Assembly: GCF_900100255.1 (NCBI RefSeq)
Contig: NZ_FMTS01000003.1
Span: 310,001-374,000 of the forward strand
Direction of reading: 5' to 3'
Source of the DNA: Asticcacaulis taihuensis
GTDB taxonomy: Bacteria > Pseudomonadota > Alphaproteobacteria > Caulobacterales > Caulobacteraceae
DNA length: 64,000 bases
Position 1 is the stretch's first letter. The number at the start of each line of letters is the position of its first letter. A program made the translations under genes and the position numbers. The notes under the pieces were generated by a model that saw only the letters and a program-made list of their open reading frames with translations, did not search any database and was not told the origin of the DNA. This document shows positions 52,169-62,037 of this stretch, piece by piece.

Positions 52169-53311
52169 TCACGGCCGCACGGAATCGCCGGGATGCAGGG
52201 TATCGCCGGGAAAAATGACGATCCGGTCGCCTGCCTTCAGCCCCGATTGTACCGAACGGTAACGGTCGCCGCCGCTGCTGATTTCGACCGGTGTCAGCAT
52301 GGCCTTGCCGTCGATAAGTCTGAAGACCGCCCACCGGTCTCCGCTGCGCACGAGACTGTCAACGGGTACACGCAGGGCATTAGCCTGCTTAGAGATGATC
52401 ACGCGCAAATCGACGCGAAAGCCGTGGCCCAAGGCTGGCGCCTGCTCCGGGTGGCTCAGGCGGGCAATCACATTGACCCTCTGTTCCTCGACCCCCAGCG
52501 CGGAGACCTTGGTATGGGCATAGGGCTCGATACGGCTGATGCGCGCGGGGATAGGGGTTGCGCCGCCCCATCCCTCGACAAGGGCCTCGTCGCCCGGTTT
52601 CATCAGAACGGCATCCTGTGAGAGGAATTCGGCGACGATTTCGATCTGGGCGGGGTCGCCAATCGTCAGCAGTGGCGCGCCGGCTGGCACCACGGTTTCA
52701 CTTTGCTGAAAGAGTTGCAGCACACGGCCGGCCACAGGACTTTTGACCGCGGTGGTGACACCCGTGCCGCCTTCCGGGGTGCCGGCGGCAACCTGGGCCT
52801 GTTTCAGCGCCGCCTGCCGCGACAGGCGCATAGCCAAGGCGGCATCGACCGTGGCATTGGCGGTGTCGAGGGCGGCCTGGCTGGCATATCCCCGGTCGAA
52901 CAGAATTCTGACGCGATCGCGGTTGTGACGTGCCAGGGCAAGGTCGGCATCCGCCGAACGCAGGGCCGCCGCCGCCGCCAGTATGCCAGCTTCGGACTGG
53001 GCGGATATACGCGCATCCAGCAGGGCGGGCGATGCCGGACCAAGGATGGCGACGGTCTGGCCGCGAACAACCGCATCGCCGGCTTCCACAGCAATGCGCT
53101 GCAACTGGCCGGCGACCGGCGCCGCGACCGCGAACACGTCATGGATGCGCGTGCGGCCTTCATCGACAATATCCTGCTGGACAAGGCCGCGATCGACAAT
53201 AACGGTTTCCACTGCCTTGGGGCGCGGCCATATCATCCATATCAGGGCGACCGCCAGGATCAGGGCGGCGCTCGCCCAGAGAACAGGGCCCGGTTTCAGG
53301 TTCAGTTTCAT
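52169..53311 (-). CDS. HlyD-type periplasmic adaptor
   Basis: 380 residues: one N-terminal helix (about 10-28), a lipoyl-like part (APVAGQLQRIAVEAGDAV), a coiled-coil hairpin (about 105-175), then SPVAGRVLQLFQQSETVV and beta domains. It is the membrane-fusion part of an ABC exporter; its start lies two bases after the permease stop. With the permease and ATPase it resembles DevBCA/MacAB-type systems. Substrate unknown. Confidence 0.92.
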   Translation of the reverse strand: MKLNLKPGPVLWASAALILAVALIWMIWPRPKAVETVIVDRGLVQQDIVDEGRTRIHDVFAVAAPVAGQLQRIAVEAGDAVVRGQTVAILGPASPALLDARISAQSEAGILAAAAALRSADADLALARHNRDRVRILFDRGYASQAALDTANATVDAALAMRLSRQAALKQAQVAAGTPEGGTGVTTAVKSPVAGRVLQLFQQSETVVPAGAPLLTIGDPAQIEIVAEFLSQDAVLMKPGDEALVEGWGGATPIPARISRIEPYAHTKVSALGVEEQRVNVIARLSHPEQAPALGHGFRVDLRVIISKQANALRVPVDSLVRSGDRWAVFRLIDGKAMLTPVEISSGGDRYRSVQSGLKAGDRIVIFPGDTLHPGDSVRP

Positions 53312-53313
53312 TG

Positions 53314-55680
53314 TCAGTCCCTCGCTTTCAGGACGCCCACCATATCCAGCCGATCGACGGCGCCGCGCACGACCAGCGCCGCAACCAGCACGCAGGCCAG
53401 TGTGAAGCTGATGGCGAAGGCGTAGCCCGCCGGATCGAAGACATAGGGAAAGGCGAAGTTTTCCGTGCTGAACAGGTGTGTCATCCAGATGGCCATGCCG
53501 GTGCCGAACAGAACCGCGAAGGGCAGGCTCAACAGCGCCAGCACCATTATTTCGCCGATCAGCACATAGGAGACCTCCAGCCGGCTGAAACCCAGCACGC
53601 GCAGGGTGGCCAGGTCGCGTTCCTGCTCCGCCAGGGTGACGCGCGCCGCTGAGAACGCCACCCCGCCGGCCATGATCGCGGCGAAGCTCGAATAGATGGC
53701 CGTCATCAGGCCCATATGCTCGTTGAAATTTTTCCGCATCGAACGTTCGGCAAGCGAAACGAAGCTGGCGCCCATCAGGGCCGGCGTCTGTTTCAGGCGG
53801 GCGGTAAAGGCGGCATAGGCGGCCGGATCCAGGCGCAGATAGGCACCGCTGATCCGGCCGGGCTCGCGCATCAGGCTGGACAGGTTACCAAGCGACATAT
53901 AGGCGGAAGAGCCAATCATCGGGTCTATGATGCCCGCCACACGGACAGTGGCGCGGATGCGCCGACCGCGAAGCTGCTCGATGGTGATGTCATCGCCGGC
54001 GCGCGCTTCCAGTTTACGGGCGAGAGGCCGCGAAAGCCAGACGCCTTCCGTGGGCGGCGCTATGACCGAAAGATCCCGGCCGATCAGCCGGTTGAGCGTC
54101 GCGCCCTCGGCCAGACCGAACAGGGCCTCCTCGACGCGCCTCTGGTCCTTGCTGAAAGCCACGCCATCGATTCGGAAGGGTTCGACCGTAATGACGCCGG
54201 GCAGTCGTTCTATGTCATGCAGGACACCGGCTTCCTGCGGCTCACTCAGGGTGAGGGTAACATCCTGGCGGTTGGCAAGGCCGAAATGGACGTCGAGCAT
54301 ATAGGTCATTTCCGCCGGAAAGGACTGGGTGACGATCAGGATGGAGATGGCCAGGCCAATGCCCAGGGCGGTGGTGGCGGCGCGGCGCGGGAAGCGAACA
54401 ATCCGGCGCAGAATGATACGGCTCTTGGCATCGAGCCCCTCGGCAAAGCCATGGAACAATCCACCGCCCTGCGCATAATTGGCCGGTTGCGGCGGCGCCA
54501 GGGCTTCGGCGGGGGGCAGGCGCGCGGCCCTGGCGACGGCGTTCCAGGCCCCCAGGCCGGCAGCGGCAAAACTGGCGGCAGCGGCGAGGATCAGGGTCGG
54601 CAGGGAAGCGGAAAACTCAAGGTTCGGAAAGTGATAGTACTGGCGATACATGCCTGCGATGAACCGGCCGTAGACTGTGCCGGCCGCAATTCCGGCGATC
54701 AGGCCCAGCGTGCCGAAAATGAGCGCACTTTCGGCATAGTGCCAGGCGATGGCCAGATCGCTGTAACCGAACGCCTTGAGCAGGCCGATATTCGCTCTTT
54801 CGGTGGCAATTACCCGGCCCATCGAGATATTGACCAGGAAAGCCGCCACGATCAGGAAGAAGGTCGGGATAAAGCTCGCCAGTATGCCGAGCTGGCTCAG
54901 TTCCTCGCTGAGAAAGCGGTCGGACATCATGCGGTCGCGGCCGGTTGCGCCCGCGGAACCATAGGGGGTGAGGGTATCGTCGATCGCCCGCGTAGCCGCG
55001 CGGATATCGGCCCCGGCCGCCAGCCGGATGACGGCATCGTTGAAGGCGCCGCGCATGTCGTAAGCCTCGCCCAGGGCATCACGTCCCATCCAGATGACGG
55101 CGAAGCGTTCCGGCTGCGGGAACATCTCACCGGGCGCCGTGACGAAGACGAACTCTGGCGAATTGGCGATGCCGGTGATGACCAGGCGCTGGCGATGGCC
55201 GTGCAATATGGCGTCGAGCGGGCTGCCGGGCCTTAATCTGAGGGCCGTGGCGAAGGCTTCATTGACCAGCGCCTCTTCCGGATGGGCCGGATCGGGCCAG
55301 CGGCCGGCGGTCAGGGCCAGGTCGTTGACGCGCGGCCGGCCTTGCCGGGGAAGGGAGATCAGGCGGGCCGACACGGGCTCGGCGACCTGTGGCAGGTCAA
55401 GCAGGGCATAGCCGGAGATGCGCGTCTCGACGGCCGCCACGCCGGGCGCATTTTCCATTACCGGCGCCAGCCGGTCGGGCGCGCGGACCAGCGAAACGGC
55501 CAGGTCCGCCATATGTTTGTCGGCATAGTACTGGAGTCTTGTCTTTTCCAGGGACGCCCTCATGCCGACCGCCATGATCAGGACGGCAAGCCCGCAGCCG
55601 AGGACAAGCACGATGCCGGCGGCGTGCATCCGCATCCGCCAGATGTCGCGCAGCAGCTTGGCATCGAGCGGGCGCATCAC
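53314..55680 (-). CDS. ABC transporter permease, double FtsX domain
   Basis: 788 residues with an N-terminal helix, two large periplasmic domains, and two FtsX-type helix groups: about 265-390 ([36 protein letters not shown]) and 660-788. The layout (TM, loop, three TM, TM, loop, three TM) is that of LolCE/FtsX-like exporters with duplicated core. It probably moves a hydrophobic or envelope substrate. It overlaps the ATPase gene by four bases and is followed by the adaptor gene. Confidence 0.9.
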   Translation of the reverse strand: MMRPLDAKLLRDIWRMRMHAAGIVLVLGCGLAVLIMAVGMRASLEKTRLQYYADKHMADLAVSLVRAPDRLAPVMENAPGVAAVETRISGYALLDLPQVAEPVSARLISLPRQGRPRVNDLALTAGRWPDPAHPEEALVNEAFATALRLRPGSPLDAILHGHRQRLVITGIANSPEFVFVTAPGEMFPQPERFAVIWMGRDALGEAYDMRGAFNDAVIRLAAGADIRAATRAIDDTLTPYGSAGATGRDRMMSDRFLSEELSQLGILASFIPTFFLIVAAFLVNISMGRVIATERANIGLLKAFGYSDLAIAWHYAESALIFGTLGLIAGIAAGTVYGRFIAGMYRQYYHFPNLEFSASLPTLILAAAASFAAAGLGAWNAVARAARLPPAEALAPPQPANYAQGGGLFHGFAEGLDAKSRIILRRIVRFPRRAATTALGIGLAISILIVTQSFPAEMTYMLDVHFGLANRQDVTLTLSEPQEAGVLHDIERLPGVITVEPFRIDGVAFSKDQRRVEEALFGLAEGATLNRLIGRDLSVIAPPTEGVWLSRPLARKLEARAGDDITIEQLRGRRIRATVRVAGIIDPMIGSSAYMSLGNLSSLMREPGRISGAYLRLDPAAYAAFTARLKQTPALMGASFVSLAERSMRKNFNEHMGLMTAIYSSFAAIMAGGVAFSAARVTLAEQERDLATLRVLGFSRLEVSYVLIGEIMVLALLSLPFAVLFGTGMAIWMTHLFSTENFAFPYVFDPAGYAFAISFTLACVLVAALVVRGAVDRLDMVGVLKARD

Positions 55681-56381
55681 CAGACCAACTCGAAGGGTTT
55701 GGCCGGCGTGGCGTTTGTTTCGATCTCACGCACGCGGCCGTCGGCGAAGCGCACAACCCGCGCGCCCATGCGGGCAATATCGGCATTGTGCGTAATGATC
55801 AGGGTCGTCGATTTGTAAAGCCGGTTGATCTCGCTTAAGGCTTCCAGTACCTGGGCACCGGTTTGCAGGTCGAGCGCGCCGGTCGGTTCGTCGCACAGGA
55901 GGATCGCCGGCCGTTTGGCGATGGCCCGCGCCACGGCGACGCGCTGCTGCTCGCCGCCTGACAACTGGGCTGGAAAGTGATCCATACGGCCGGTCAGACC
56001 GACCAGGGCCAGGGCGTCGGCCGCTGACAGCGGGTTATCGGCGATCTCACGCACCAGGTCGACATTTTCGTGCGCTGTCAGGCTGGGAATGAGGTTGTAG
56101 AACTGGAAAATGAACCCGACATGCCGACGGCGATAGGCGGTCAGGTCGCGGTCGCTCATCGCAGTCAGCAGCGCATCCCGAAACCGCACCTCGCCGCTGG
56201 TGGCATGATCGAGACCGCCCAGGATATTGAGCAGGGTCGACTTGCCGGAACCGGATGGCCCGACCAGCATCAGAAGTTCGCCATCCTGAATATCAACACT
56301 GACATCGCTGAGGGCGTGAACCGCTGTCGCGCCCTTGCCGTACTGCTTGTTGACGCCGCGCAGCGAGAAAGAGGCGGTCAT
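55677..56381 (-). CDS. ABC transporter ATP-binding protein (LolD/MacB-like)
   Basis: 234 residues. Walker [14 protein letters not shown] near 40-50, Q-loop [10 protein letters not shown], signature [10 protein letters not shown], Walker [14 protein letters not shown], and switch His in ITHNAD. It powers the FtsX-type permease. It is the first gene of the three-gene operon and starts about 445 bases from tRNA-Asn. Confidence 0.93.
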   Translation of the reverse strand: MTASFSLRGVNKQYGKGATAVHALSDVSVDIQDGELLMLVGPSGSGKSTLLNILGGLDHATSGEVRFRDALLTAMSDRDLTAYRRRHVGFIFQFYNLIPSLTAHENVDLVREIADNPLSAADALALVGLTGRMDHFPAQLSGGEQQRVAVARAIAKRPAILLCDEPTGALDLQTGAQVLEALSEINRLYKSTTLIITHNADIARMGARVVRFADGRVREIETNATPAKPFELVW

Positions 56382-56826
56382 GGGACGCTCCGAAGACAGA
56401 AGCGTCAGGACTACAGGATTTGCGGTCGGGGCGATTTGCGCCGGATCAAACGCCCCACAAAAGGGGCTGTCGTAGATAAGGTTTAAGTTTTGCCCATCGG
56501 CTCAAGATTTTGAACTGTTCTTTTGGCGAGCCGTACTACGACAGACCCTGTAATATTACCTGGCGCTGGTGTGTTGAACTACGATAAATCAAGCTTTCTC
56601 GGGGGCTAAGTGATGTCCAGGGGCGCAGGCCAACGCTTGACCTCATTTTCCAAAGGCTCGACTAATGTCCCTGGGGGATTACCTTGCGGCTAGCCCATGA
56701 GCTTGATTTATGCCGCTCTAACCTAGCCATACGGATCGCCATTTGCGCACCTGAATTGCACAGGAGCACAGATAAAACTCTGACAAATCCGGTAAGTTGC
56801 TGATATGTCTAAGACATAAGGTTTGC
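56382..56826. other. Intergenic region with an inverted repeat, no gene seen
   Basis: ataaatcaagct (56583-56594) and agcttgatttat (56701-56712) are perfect inverse complements 106 bases apart. Between them the sequence has no supported ORF. Near 56808-56820 a tatgtct/agacata palindrome lies close to the tRNA 3' end. The rest shows nothing I can name. Confidence 0.5.
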
Positions 56827-56902
56827 TGGCTCCCCGAACAGGACTCGAACCTGTGACAAGTCGATTAACAGTCGACTGCTCTACCAACTGAGCTATCGGG
56901 GA
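56827..56902 (-). tRNA. tRNA-Asn(GTT)
   Basis: 76 bases on the minus strand including CCA. Acceptor tccccga pairs with tcgggga; D-arm agctcagttggtagagc; anticodon loop ctgttaa with anticodon GTT; T-loop ggttcgagtcc. Confidence 0.97.
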
Positions 56903-57013
56903 ACACGCTGGCAAGGCGCGCCCTATAGCAAGGGTTTGAACTGCATGGCAAGCCCTAAGCTGAAAGTTTTGCACAATTCTGTGCGTGAAGTGGTCTTGCC
57001 CTGATTTCAAACG

Positions 57014-57041
57014 AAAAAAAGCCCGAAAAGAGCTTTCGGGC
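57014..57041 (-). terminator. Orphan Rho-independent terminator, minus strand
   Basis: Perfect 8-bp stem gcccgaaa (57021-57028) with tttcgggc (57034-57041). On the minus strand it is followed by T7. No minus-strand gene ends here; the closest features are tRNA-Asn downstream and the plus-strand chemoreceptor. Confidence 0.78.
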
Positions 57042-57183
57042 CTTTGAAGTTTGGTGATGGTGGGTGTCTTCAGATAAGCAAAGACAACGCCGTTATGGAA
57101 GGAGTCGGGTTAATGAGGGGTAAATGCGCCTGTAAGGGGAAAATAAGCCGGAATCATATTCCAGGTCGCCGTGCGGTAATTTG

Positions 57184-57200
57184 TTCATGACAATTTAACC
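57184..57200 (+). promoter_or_regulatory. Candidate CtrA box upstream of chemoreceptor
   Basis: TTCA-N7-TTAACC, one mismatch from TTAA-N7-TTAACC, about 50 bases before the start of the chemoreceptor gene. It overlaps the palindrome gttcatg/catgaac (57183-57206). Confidence 0.35.
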
Positions 57201-57247
57201 ATGAACGGAAGAGGGTCGTTGCCTGAATAGAGATTAAGGAATCACCC

Positions 57248-58543
57248 GTGCGTCTGCCCCCGATCAAGGTTCGTATCCGTGCGCTGCTGGCGCTGTTTTT
57301 TGTGAGTCTTGGCGTGGCGACATTCGTCGCGCTGCATCATACCTCGACAGTCGGGCACCTGCTGAGCCAGGGGCAGGGGGACTATATCAATCAGGTGCAA
57401 AGCCTTGAGAAAGGGTTTGCCAGCCTGATTCTGATGGCATCGGTTCTCGTTGGCCTAGCCGGGCTGGTTGCCGCCTTCTATTTCGACCGCGAAGTGTTTT
57501 CTGTTATCGACCGTCTCAGCCACTATACCGATCGGCTGGCGCGCCGCGAATTCGATACGCCGGCGGAAGGGGCGCACCGGTCCGATGAAATCGGCCGCCT
57601 GGCTGCGGCGCTTGATGTCCTGCGTGCCAACGGTCAGAAACTGGTCGGTCTGGAAGATGAGGCGGCGCGTCATGCAGAGGTGATCTCTGCCGAGCGACGG
57701 GCGGCGCTCCACGAACTGGGCAACAAGCTGGAAAGCCAGGTATCGGCCCTGCTTGAAGGGCTTACGCAGTCCTCGAAGGCCATGATCACCTCTTCGGATA
57801 CTATGAGCCAATCGGCCTTCGCGGCATCGGAAAGCGCCGCCAAGGTGGCCTCGGTCGCGGTCACGACCTCCCAGAGCGCGCAGAAGGTGGCTTCCACAGT
57901 GATGGAACTGTCGCAGACAGCCAATGAAATCGCCGGTTCTACGCAATTATCAACGCAGGTGTCCGCCCGCGCCTCGGCGGAAGCCGAATCGACCTCGGCC
58001 CTGATGAGCCGCCTGGGCCGCAGCGCTGACGAAATCAGCGCGGTGGTGGACATGATCACCTCCATCGCCCAGCAGACCAACCTTCTGGCGCTCAACGCCA
58101 CTATTGAGGCGGCGCGGGCTGGGGAGCATGGGGCGGGCTTCGCTGTGGTGGCCGCCGAGGTCAAGACCCTGTCGCAGCAGACGGAAAAGGCGACCCGCGA
58201 GATCACCGCCAAGGTGCAGCAGATCCAGAACGACGCCATCGAGGCGACCAGCGCCATTGCTGGCATCGTCAGCACAATATCGGAACTTCGCTCCGGCGCC
58301 GACGATATCGCTCGCTCAGTGGCCGCCCAGCAGATGGCCACCAGCCAGATCGCCGAAACGGTCGAATTACTAGCGGAAGGCTCGCAAAGCGTCGGCAATG
58401 ATATCGATTCGGTCCGCGATGTAGCGGACGAGACGGGGCAGGTGGCCAGTGTGGTTTTCGAGGAAGCGAAATCGGTCAGCCACGCTTCGGACCAGTTGAA
58501 GATGGAACTGGCAAGGTTCCTGGCCAATATGCGCGCCGCTTAG
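57248..58543 (+). CDS. Methyl-accepting chemotaxis protein
   Basis: 431 residues beginning with a GTG that has aagga seven bases upstream. Two membrane helices (about 8-28 and 58-80) enclose a short periplasmic loop of only ~30 residues, so it has no sizeable ligand-binding domain. HAMP (about 80-130) and a long signalling coiled coil follow, with the hairpin tip [31 protein letters not shown]. It probably senses membrane, energy or cytoplasmic cues and controls the CheA kinase. It stands alone. Confidence 0.93.
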   Translation: MRLPPIKVRIRALLALFFVSLGVATFVALHHTSTVGHLLSQGQGDYINQVQSLEKGFASLILMASVLVGLAGLVAAFYFDREVFSVIDRLSHYTDRLARREFDTPAEGAHRSDEIGRLAAALDVLRANGQKLVGLEDEAARHAEVISAERRAALHELGNKLESQVSALLEGLTQSSKAMITSSDTMSQSAFAASESAAKVASVAVTTSQSAQKVASTVMELSQTANEIAGSTQLSTQVSARASAEAESTSALMSRLGRSADEISAVVDMITSIAQQTNLLALNATIEAARAGEHGAGFAVVAAEVKTLSQQTEKATREITAKVQQIQNDAIEATSAIAGIVSTISELRSGADDIARSVAAQQMATSQIAETVELLAEGSQSVGNDIDSVRDVADETGQVASVVFEEAKSVSHASDQLKMELARFLANMRAA

Positions 58544-58634
58544 TTTGTGCTCAGGCGCCGCATGGCTCCTCGCAAAGGCTCGGGCACGCGTTGCGCTTGC
58601 CTCAAGCGCCGGATGGCTAGAAATGAAGGAAGTG

Positions 58635-58708
58635 TGGAGGCCTGACCCGGAGTCGAACCGGGCTTCACGGATTTGCAATCCGGTGCGTAACCGCTCCGCC
58701 ATCAGGCC
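58635..58708 (-). tRNA. tRNA-Cys(GCA)
   Basis: 74 bases on the minus strand including CCA. Acceptor ggcctga pairs with tcaggcc; discriminator T; anticodon loop with GCA in ggattgcaaatcc; T-loop ggttcgactcc. Confidence 0.96.
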
Positions 58709-58910
58709 TCGCATAGAGCGGATGCGTTCGCTACCAGATCGCATCATCGCCCGCAATGATCTCTGGTGCAAATTTTCGGATAAATGTGCATAAGCCGGCG
58801 CAATTGTGCGTTTTTTGCTGGTGAATCTCAGCTTATGGCGATTGAAGCGCGCGCCGCTTGCTCTTATAAGCGGTGCAAAGCGTTCGAATAAGTCTTCAAG
58901 GATCAGCATT

Positions 58911-59540
58911 ATGGATTTTCACGCCGCCCGTCAGAATATGGTCGAATCCCAGGTTCGCGTGAATGATGTCACTGACGCGGCCTTGCAGGTGGCCATGCGC
59001 CATATCCAGCGCGAGCGTTTGTGCGCGCCTTCGCAGGCCTTTGGCGCCTATGGCGAGGTCGAGTCCCCGATCGCACCCGGCCGTGTTCTGATGAAGCCGC
59101 GTGATATTTCCAAGCTGTTGCAGACCGCTGAACCGAAGGCCGGCGAAGCGGTCCTGGCTCTGGCCGCGCCCTATGCCGCCGCCGTTTTGCAGCACGCCGG
59201 TCTGACCGTCACGGCGCAGGAAGCCGACCCGCGCGTCGTGGCAGTGATCGAACCCTATCTCAAGGAACTGGGCGTCACATGCGTGATAGCTGATCTGAAA
59301 GCGCCGGCCGGTTCCGGCTATGACATCATCATCGTCGAAGGCGCCGTGGCGGAAGTTCCCGCGGCCTGGTTGAAGGCGCTGAAGGTCGGGGGTCGCCTGG
59401 CCGTGGTCGTTAAGGATGGCCCAGTGGGCCGTGCGCGCCTCTATCTGCGCATCGAATCCGGCATTTCCGAGCGCGATGTCTTTGATTCGGCGCCATCAAC
59501 CCTGCCGGGCTTTACGCGCGCGCCGTCATTCGAGTTCTGA
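58911..59540 (+). CDS. PCMT-family protein with degenerate SAM site
   Basis: 209 residues from the ATG at 58911 (aagga eight bases upstream). The N-terminus DFHAARQNMVESQVRVNDVTD and the arrangement of strands match protein-L-isoaspartate O-methyltransferase. The glycine-rich SAM motif (VLEIGTGSGY in active enzymes) reads VLALAAPYAAAVL here, so binding of SAM is doubtful. DIIIVEGAVAEVP aligns with motif II. It lies before the TolC-type gene, as in Caulobacter, and may have a structural or regulatory role. Confidence 0.85.
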   Translation: MDFHAARQNMVESQVRVNDVTDAALQVAMRHIQRERLCAPSQAFGAYGEVESPIAPGRVLMKPRDISKLLQTAEPKAGEAVLALAAPYAAAVLQHAGLTVTAQEADPRVVAVIEPYLKELGVTCVIADLKAPAGSGYDIIIVEGAVAEVPAAWLKALKVGGRLAVVVKDGPVGRARLYLRIESGISERDVFDSAPSTLPGFTRAPSFEF

Positions 59541-59789
59541 TACTGACAGAAACCGCCGGGCGGACCCTTAGGGTGCGACATTAAAGTCGCCACCGCGCGT
59601 TGAATATTGTGTATAGTAGTAAAAAGCCGAACGTGAAAAATCCGTAACTCGCCAAGCCTGTAATCTTCTGGCAGTAGGATTTCAGAGGTAATCTTTAGCT
59701 TATTGCCGCAGCCGGGCCGCGCGTACATGCGTCTGGAAGGCAACAGGGCAGGCGTGTCGCCTGCCTGAATGACGTGGGGACATCTGTTT

Positions 59790-61187
59790 ATGACGAATTC
59801 CAAGTTTGTGACCTTCGGCCTGGCCGCCGCGGTTTCGGTTCTGGCCCTGACCATAGGCGTCAGCGCCCAGGCGGAAAGCCTGAACGACGCCATCGCCCAG
59901 GCCTATGCCCAGAACCCGACGCTGCTGCGCAGCCGCGCCGCGCAGCGCGCCACCGACGAAACCTATGTCCAGACCCGCTCGCAACTGGGGCCATCACTGA
60001 GCGCAAGCGCCTCGGCCACCTATAATGACCTGCCCGGCTTTACTGGCGATCGCTCTTCCACCAGCGCCGGCCTGACCGCCAACCAGACGGTCTTTGCATC
60101 GGGCGGCATCGCCTCTTCGCTGAAAGCTTCGCGCGCCAATGTCATGGCCGGCCAGGAAAACCTGCGCAGCACCGAATCGGGTGTCCTGCTTGATGTCATT
60201 AGCGTCTATACCGCCGTCCGCCGCGACCAGCGTGCCCTGCAAATCTCGCAGGACAATTACGATATCCTCAAGCAGCAGCTTGACCAGACCCAGGCACAGT
60301 TCGATGCCGGCCAGTTGACCCGCACCGATGTCGCGCAGTCCCAGGCGCGTCTGTCGGCCTCCGCGGCAGCCCTCGCTTCAGCCCAGGCCCAGCTTGATTC
60401 CGACCGCGCCTCTTATGTGGCCATTGTCGGCCAATCACCGGTGGCGCTCGACGCCGAGCCGGATCTGCCCGGTCTTCCGGCGGATTTTGATGCCGCCCTG
60501 GCGGCGGCGGAAAAGAATAACCCGGATCTGCAATCCGCTCAGTATGCGGCGGATGCCGCCAAGGCCCAGGTACGTGCCGAGCGGTCCGTATTCGGTCCCA
60601 CGATCGGTCTGTCGGCCAGCACGGGTGGTACGCAACCTGGGCTGGGCGTTGGTGATATTACCGATAACGATTCCTCATCTGCCACACTGCGTCTGTCGAT
60701 TCCCTTGTTCAGCGCCGGCCTGAATGGGTCGCGCGTCCGCCAGGCGACGGAAAACTATAATGCGCAGCTTCAGGTGGTTGAAACGGCCCGCCGGCAGGTG
60801 ATTTCTTCGGTGTCGCAGGCGTGGTCGCAGATGCTGGCGGCCAAGTCCGCCGTGGCGTCGAACCAGGAGCAGGTTAAGGCCGCCCAGATTGCGGCAGATG
60901 GCGTCAAGGTCGAGCAACAGGTCGGCCTGCGCACCAATATCGAGGTGCTGAACGCCCAGCAGGAACTGAAATCGGCTCAACTGGCGCTGATCGAAGCCGA
61001 GCGCGGGCAATATGTGGCGGGCAGCCAGTTGCTCTCCGTCATGGGCGGGCTGACGGCCAAGGCGTTTGTGCCGGACATCCAGGTCTACGATCCGCAGGAA
61101 CATTTTGACGACGTCAAGTCAAAGGGCTGGACGCCACTGGAACCGGTGGTTCACGCGCTGGACGGCCTGGCGGCCGGCGGCAACTGA
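59790..61187 (+). CDS. TolC-type outer membrane efflux channel
   Basis: 465 residues from the ATG at 59790, which follows gggga; an ATG at 59769 is also in frame. Signal peptide ends at SAQAES. TolC family repeats are visible: SLNDAIAQAYAQNPTLLRSRA, then QLDQTQAQFDAGQLTRTDVAQSQARL, and in the second half EQQVGLRTNIEVLNAQQELKSAQ. It forms a trimeric tunnel for type I secretion or drug efflux. In Caulobacter the TolC homolog near popZ is RsaFb, used for S-layer secretion; that role here is inferred from position. Confidence 0.94.
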   Translation: MTNSKFVTFGLAAAVSVLALTIGVSAQAESLNDAIAQAYAQNPTLLRSRAAQRATDETYVQTRSQLGPSLSASASATYNDLPGFTGDRSSTSAGLTANQTVFASGGIASSLKASRANVMAGQENLRSTESGVLLDVISVYTAVRRDQRALQISQDNYDILKQQLDQTQAQFDAGQLTRTDVAQSQARLSASAAALASAQAQLDSDRASYVAIVGQSPVALDAEPDLPGLPADFDAALAAAEKNNPDLQSAQYAADAAKAQVRAERSVFGPTIGLSASTGGTQPGLGVGDITDNDSSSATLRLSIPLFSAGLNGSRVRQATENYNAQLQVVETARRQVISSVSQAWSQMLAAKSAVASNQEQVKAAQIAADGVKVEQQVGLRTNIEVLNAQQELKSAQLALIEAERGQYVAGSQLLSVMGGLTAKAFVPDIQVYDPQEHFDDVKSKGWTPLEPVVHALDGLAAGGN

Positions 61188-61375
61188 TCGGCATTGCGCC
61201 TTTATTTTTTGCAGAGTGGCCCGCCGGGTAACTAGCGGGTTTCTTCACAAAAAATTCTTCGCCTCGGTGAAATTTGGCGGCAGAATCCGCCTAAACAGTT
61301 GCAAAATGCGGCGAACACGTGTCACCCTCTCCAAGGTTTCAGTTCCCGAACCCGATTCGCAGCAGTTAAAAAGAC

Positions 61376-61918
61376 ATGGCAGAACAATCCGCACACGAAC
61401 CGACAATGGAAGAAATCCTCGCTTCCATTCGCCGCATCATCTCGGAAGATGACGCGCCGGAAGACGCGGCGGCACAGGCTGTAGCCGAACCGGAGGTCGA
61501 GGACGATGAGGACGCTTTCGCCGCGGTGGCTGAGCCGGAAGCGGAGAGCGAAGACGTCGCTGAAGACGATGTGCTCGAACTGACCGAAACATATGAGGCC
61601 CCGGAATCGGTGTCCATCGGCGACATCGATGCCTATACGCCGGCGGCTGCGCCCGAACCGGCCCCGGCGCCGAAGCCGGCGGCTGCCGCGCCTTCGGTTG
61701 GTCTGGTCAGTGAACGGACCGAATCGATTGCCGCGTCCTCTTTCGGCGCTCTGACCAGCAACCTGCTGGTGCCGCACAGCGACCGTACGCTGGAGGATGT
61801 CGCCAAAGACTTGCTGCGCCCGATGCTGCAGGCCTGGCTCGACCAGCACCTGCCGGCGATCGTGGAGGAGCAGGTGCGCCTCGAAGTCGAACGGATTGCC
61901 CGCCAAAGTCGCCGCTAA
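61376..61918 (+). CDS. popZ: Polar organising protein PopZ (DUF2497)
   Basis: 180 residues. The N-terminal helix HEPTMEEILASIRRIISEDD and the C-terminal DRTLEDVAKDLLRPMLQAWL...LPAIVEEQV helices are the conserved PopZ segments; between them lies an acidic Glu/Pro/Ala-rich disordered stretch. PopZ self-assembles into a polar matrix and anchors the ParB-parS centromere and many cell-cycle proteins, probably including the DivK pathway. In Caulobacter popZ lies at the same place, before valS. A terminator follows. Confidence 0.95.
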   Translation: MAEQSAHEPTMEEILASIRRIISEDDAPEDAAAQAVAEPEVEDDEDAFAAVAEPEAESEDVAEDDVLELTETYEAPESVSIGDIDAYTPAAAPEPAPAPKPAAAAPSVGLVSERTESIAASSFGALTSNLLVPHSDRTLEDVAKDLLRPMLQAWLDQHLPAIVEEQVRLEVERIARQSRR

Positions 61919-61947
61919 TCCATAGATTCTTTTGAGTTCATTTGTTA

Positions 61948-61984
61948 AGAGAGCGGCATCACAGCGGTGAGCCGCTCTTTTCAA
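61948..61984 (+). terminator. Rho-independent terminator of popZ
   Basis: Stem agagagcggc-like arm (61948-61957) with gccgctctt (61971-61979), followed by ttttcaattt. Confidence 0.8.
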
Positions 61985-62037
61985 TTTAACGCTGCCCTAC
62001 CGCTTCGCTGCTTGAGGGCTTTATCTTTGTCGAGACC

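Noticed and set aside
53716-55236. 506-residue plus-strand ORF
   Set aside because: Antisense of the FtsX-type permease.
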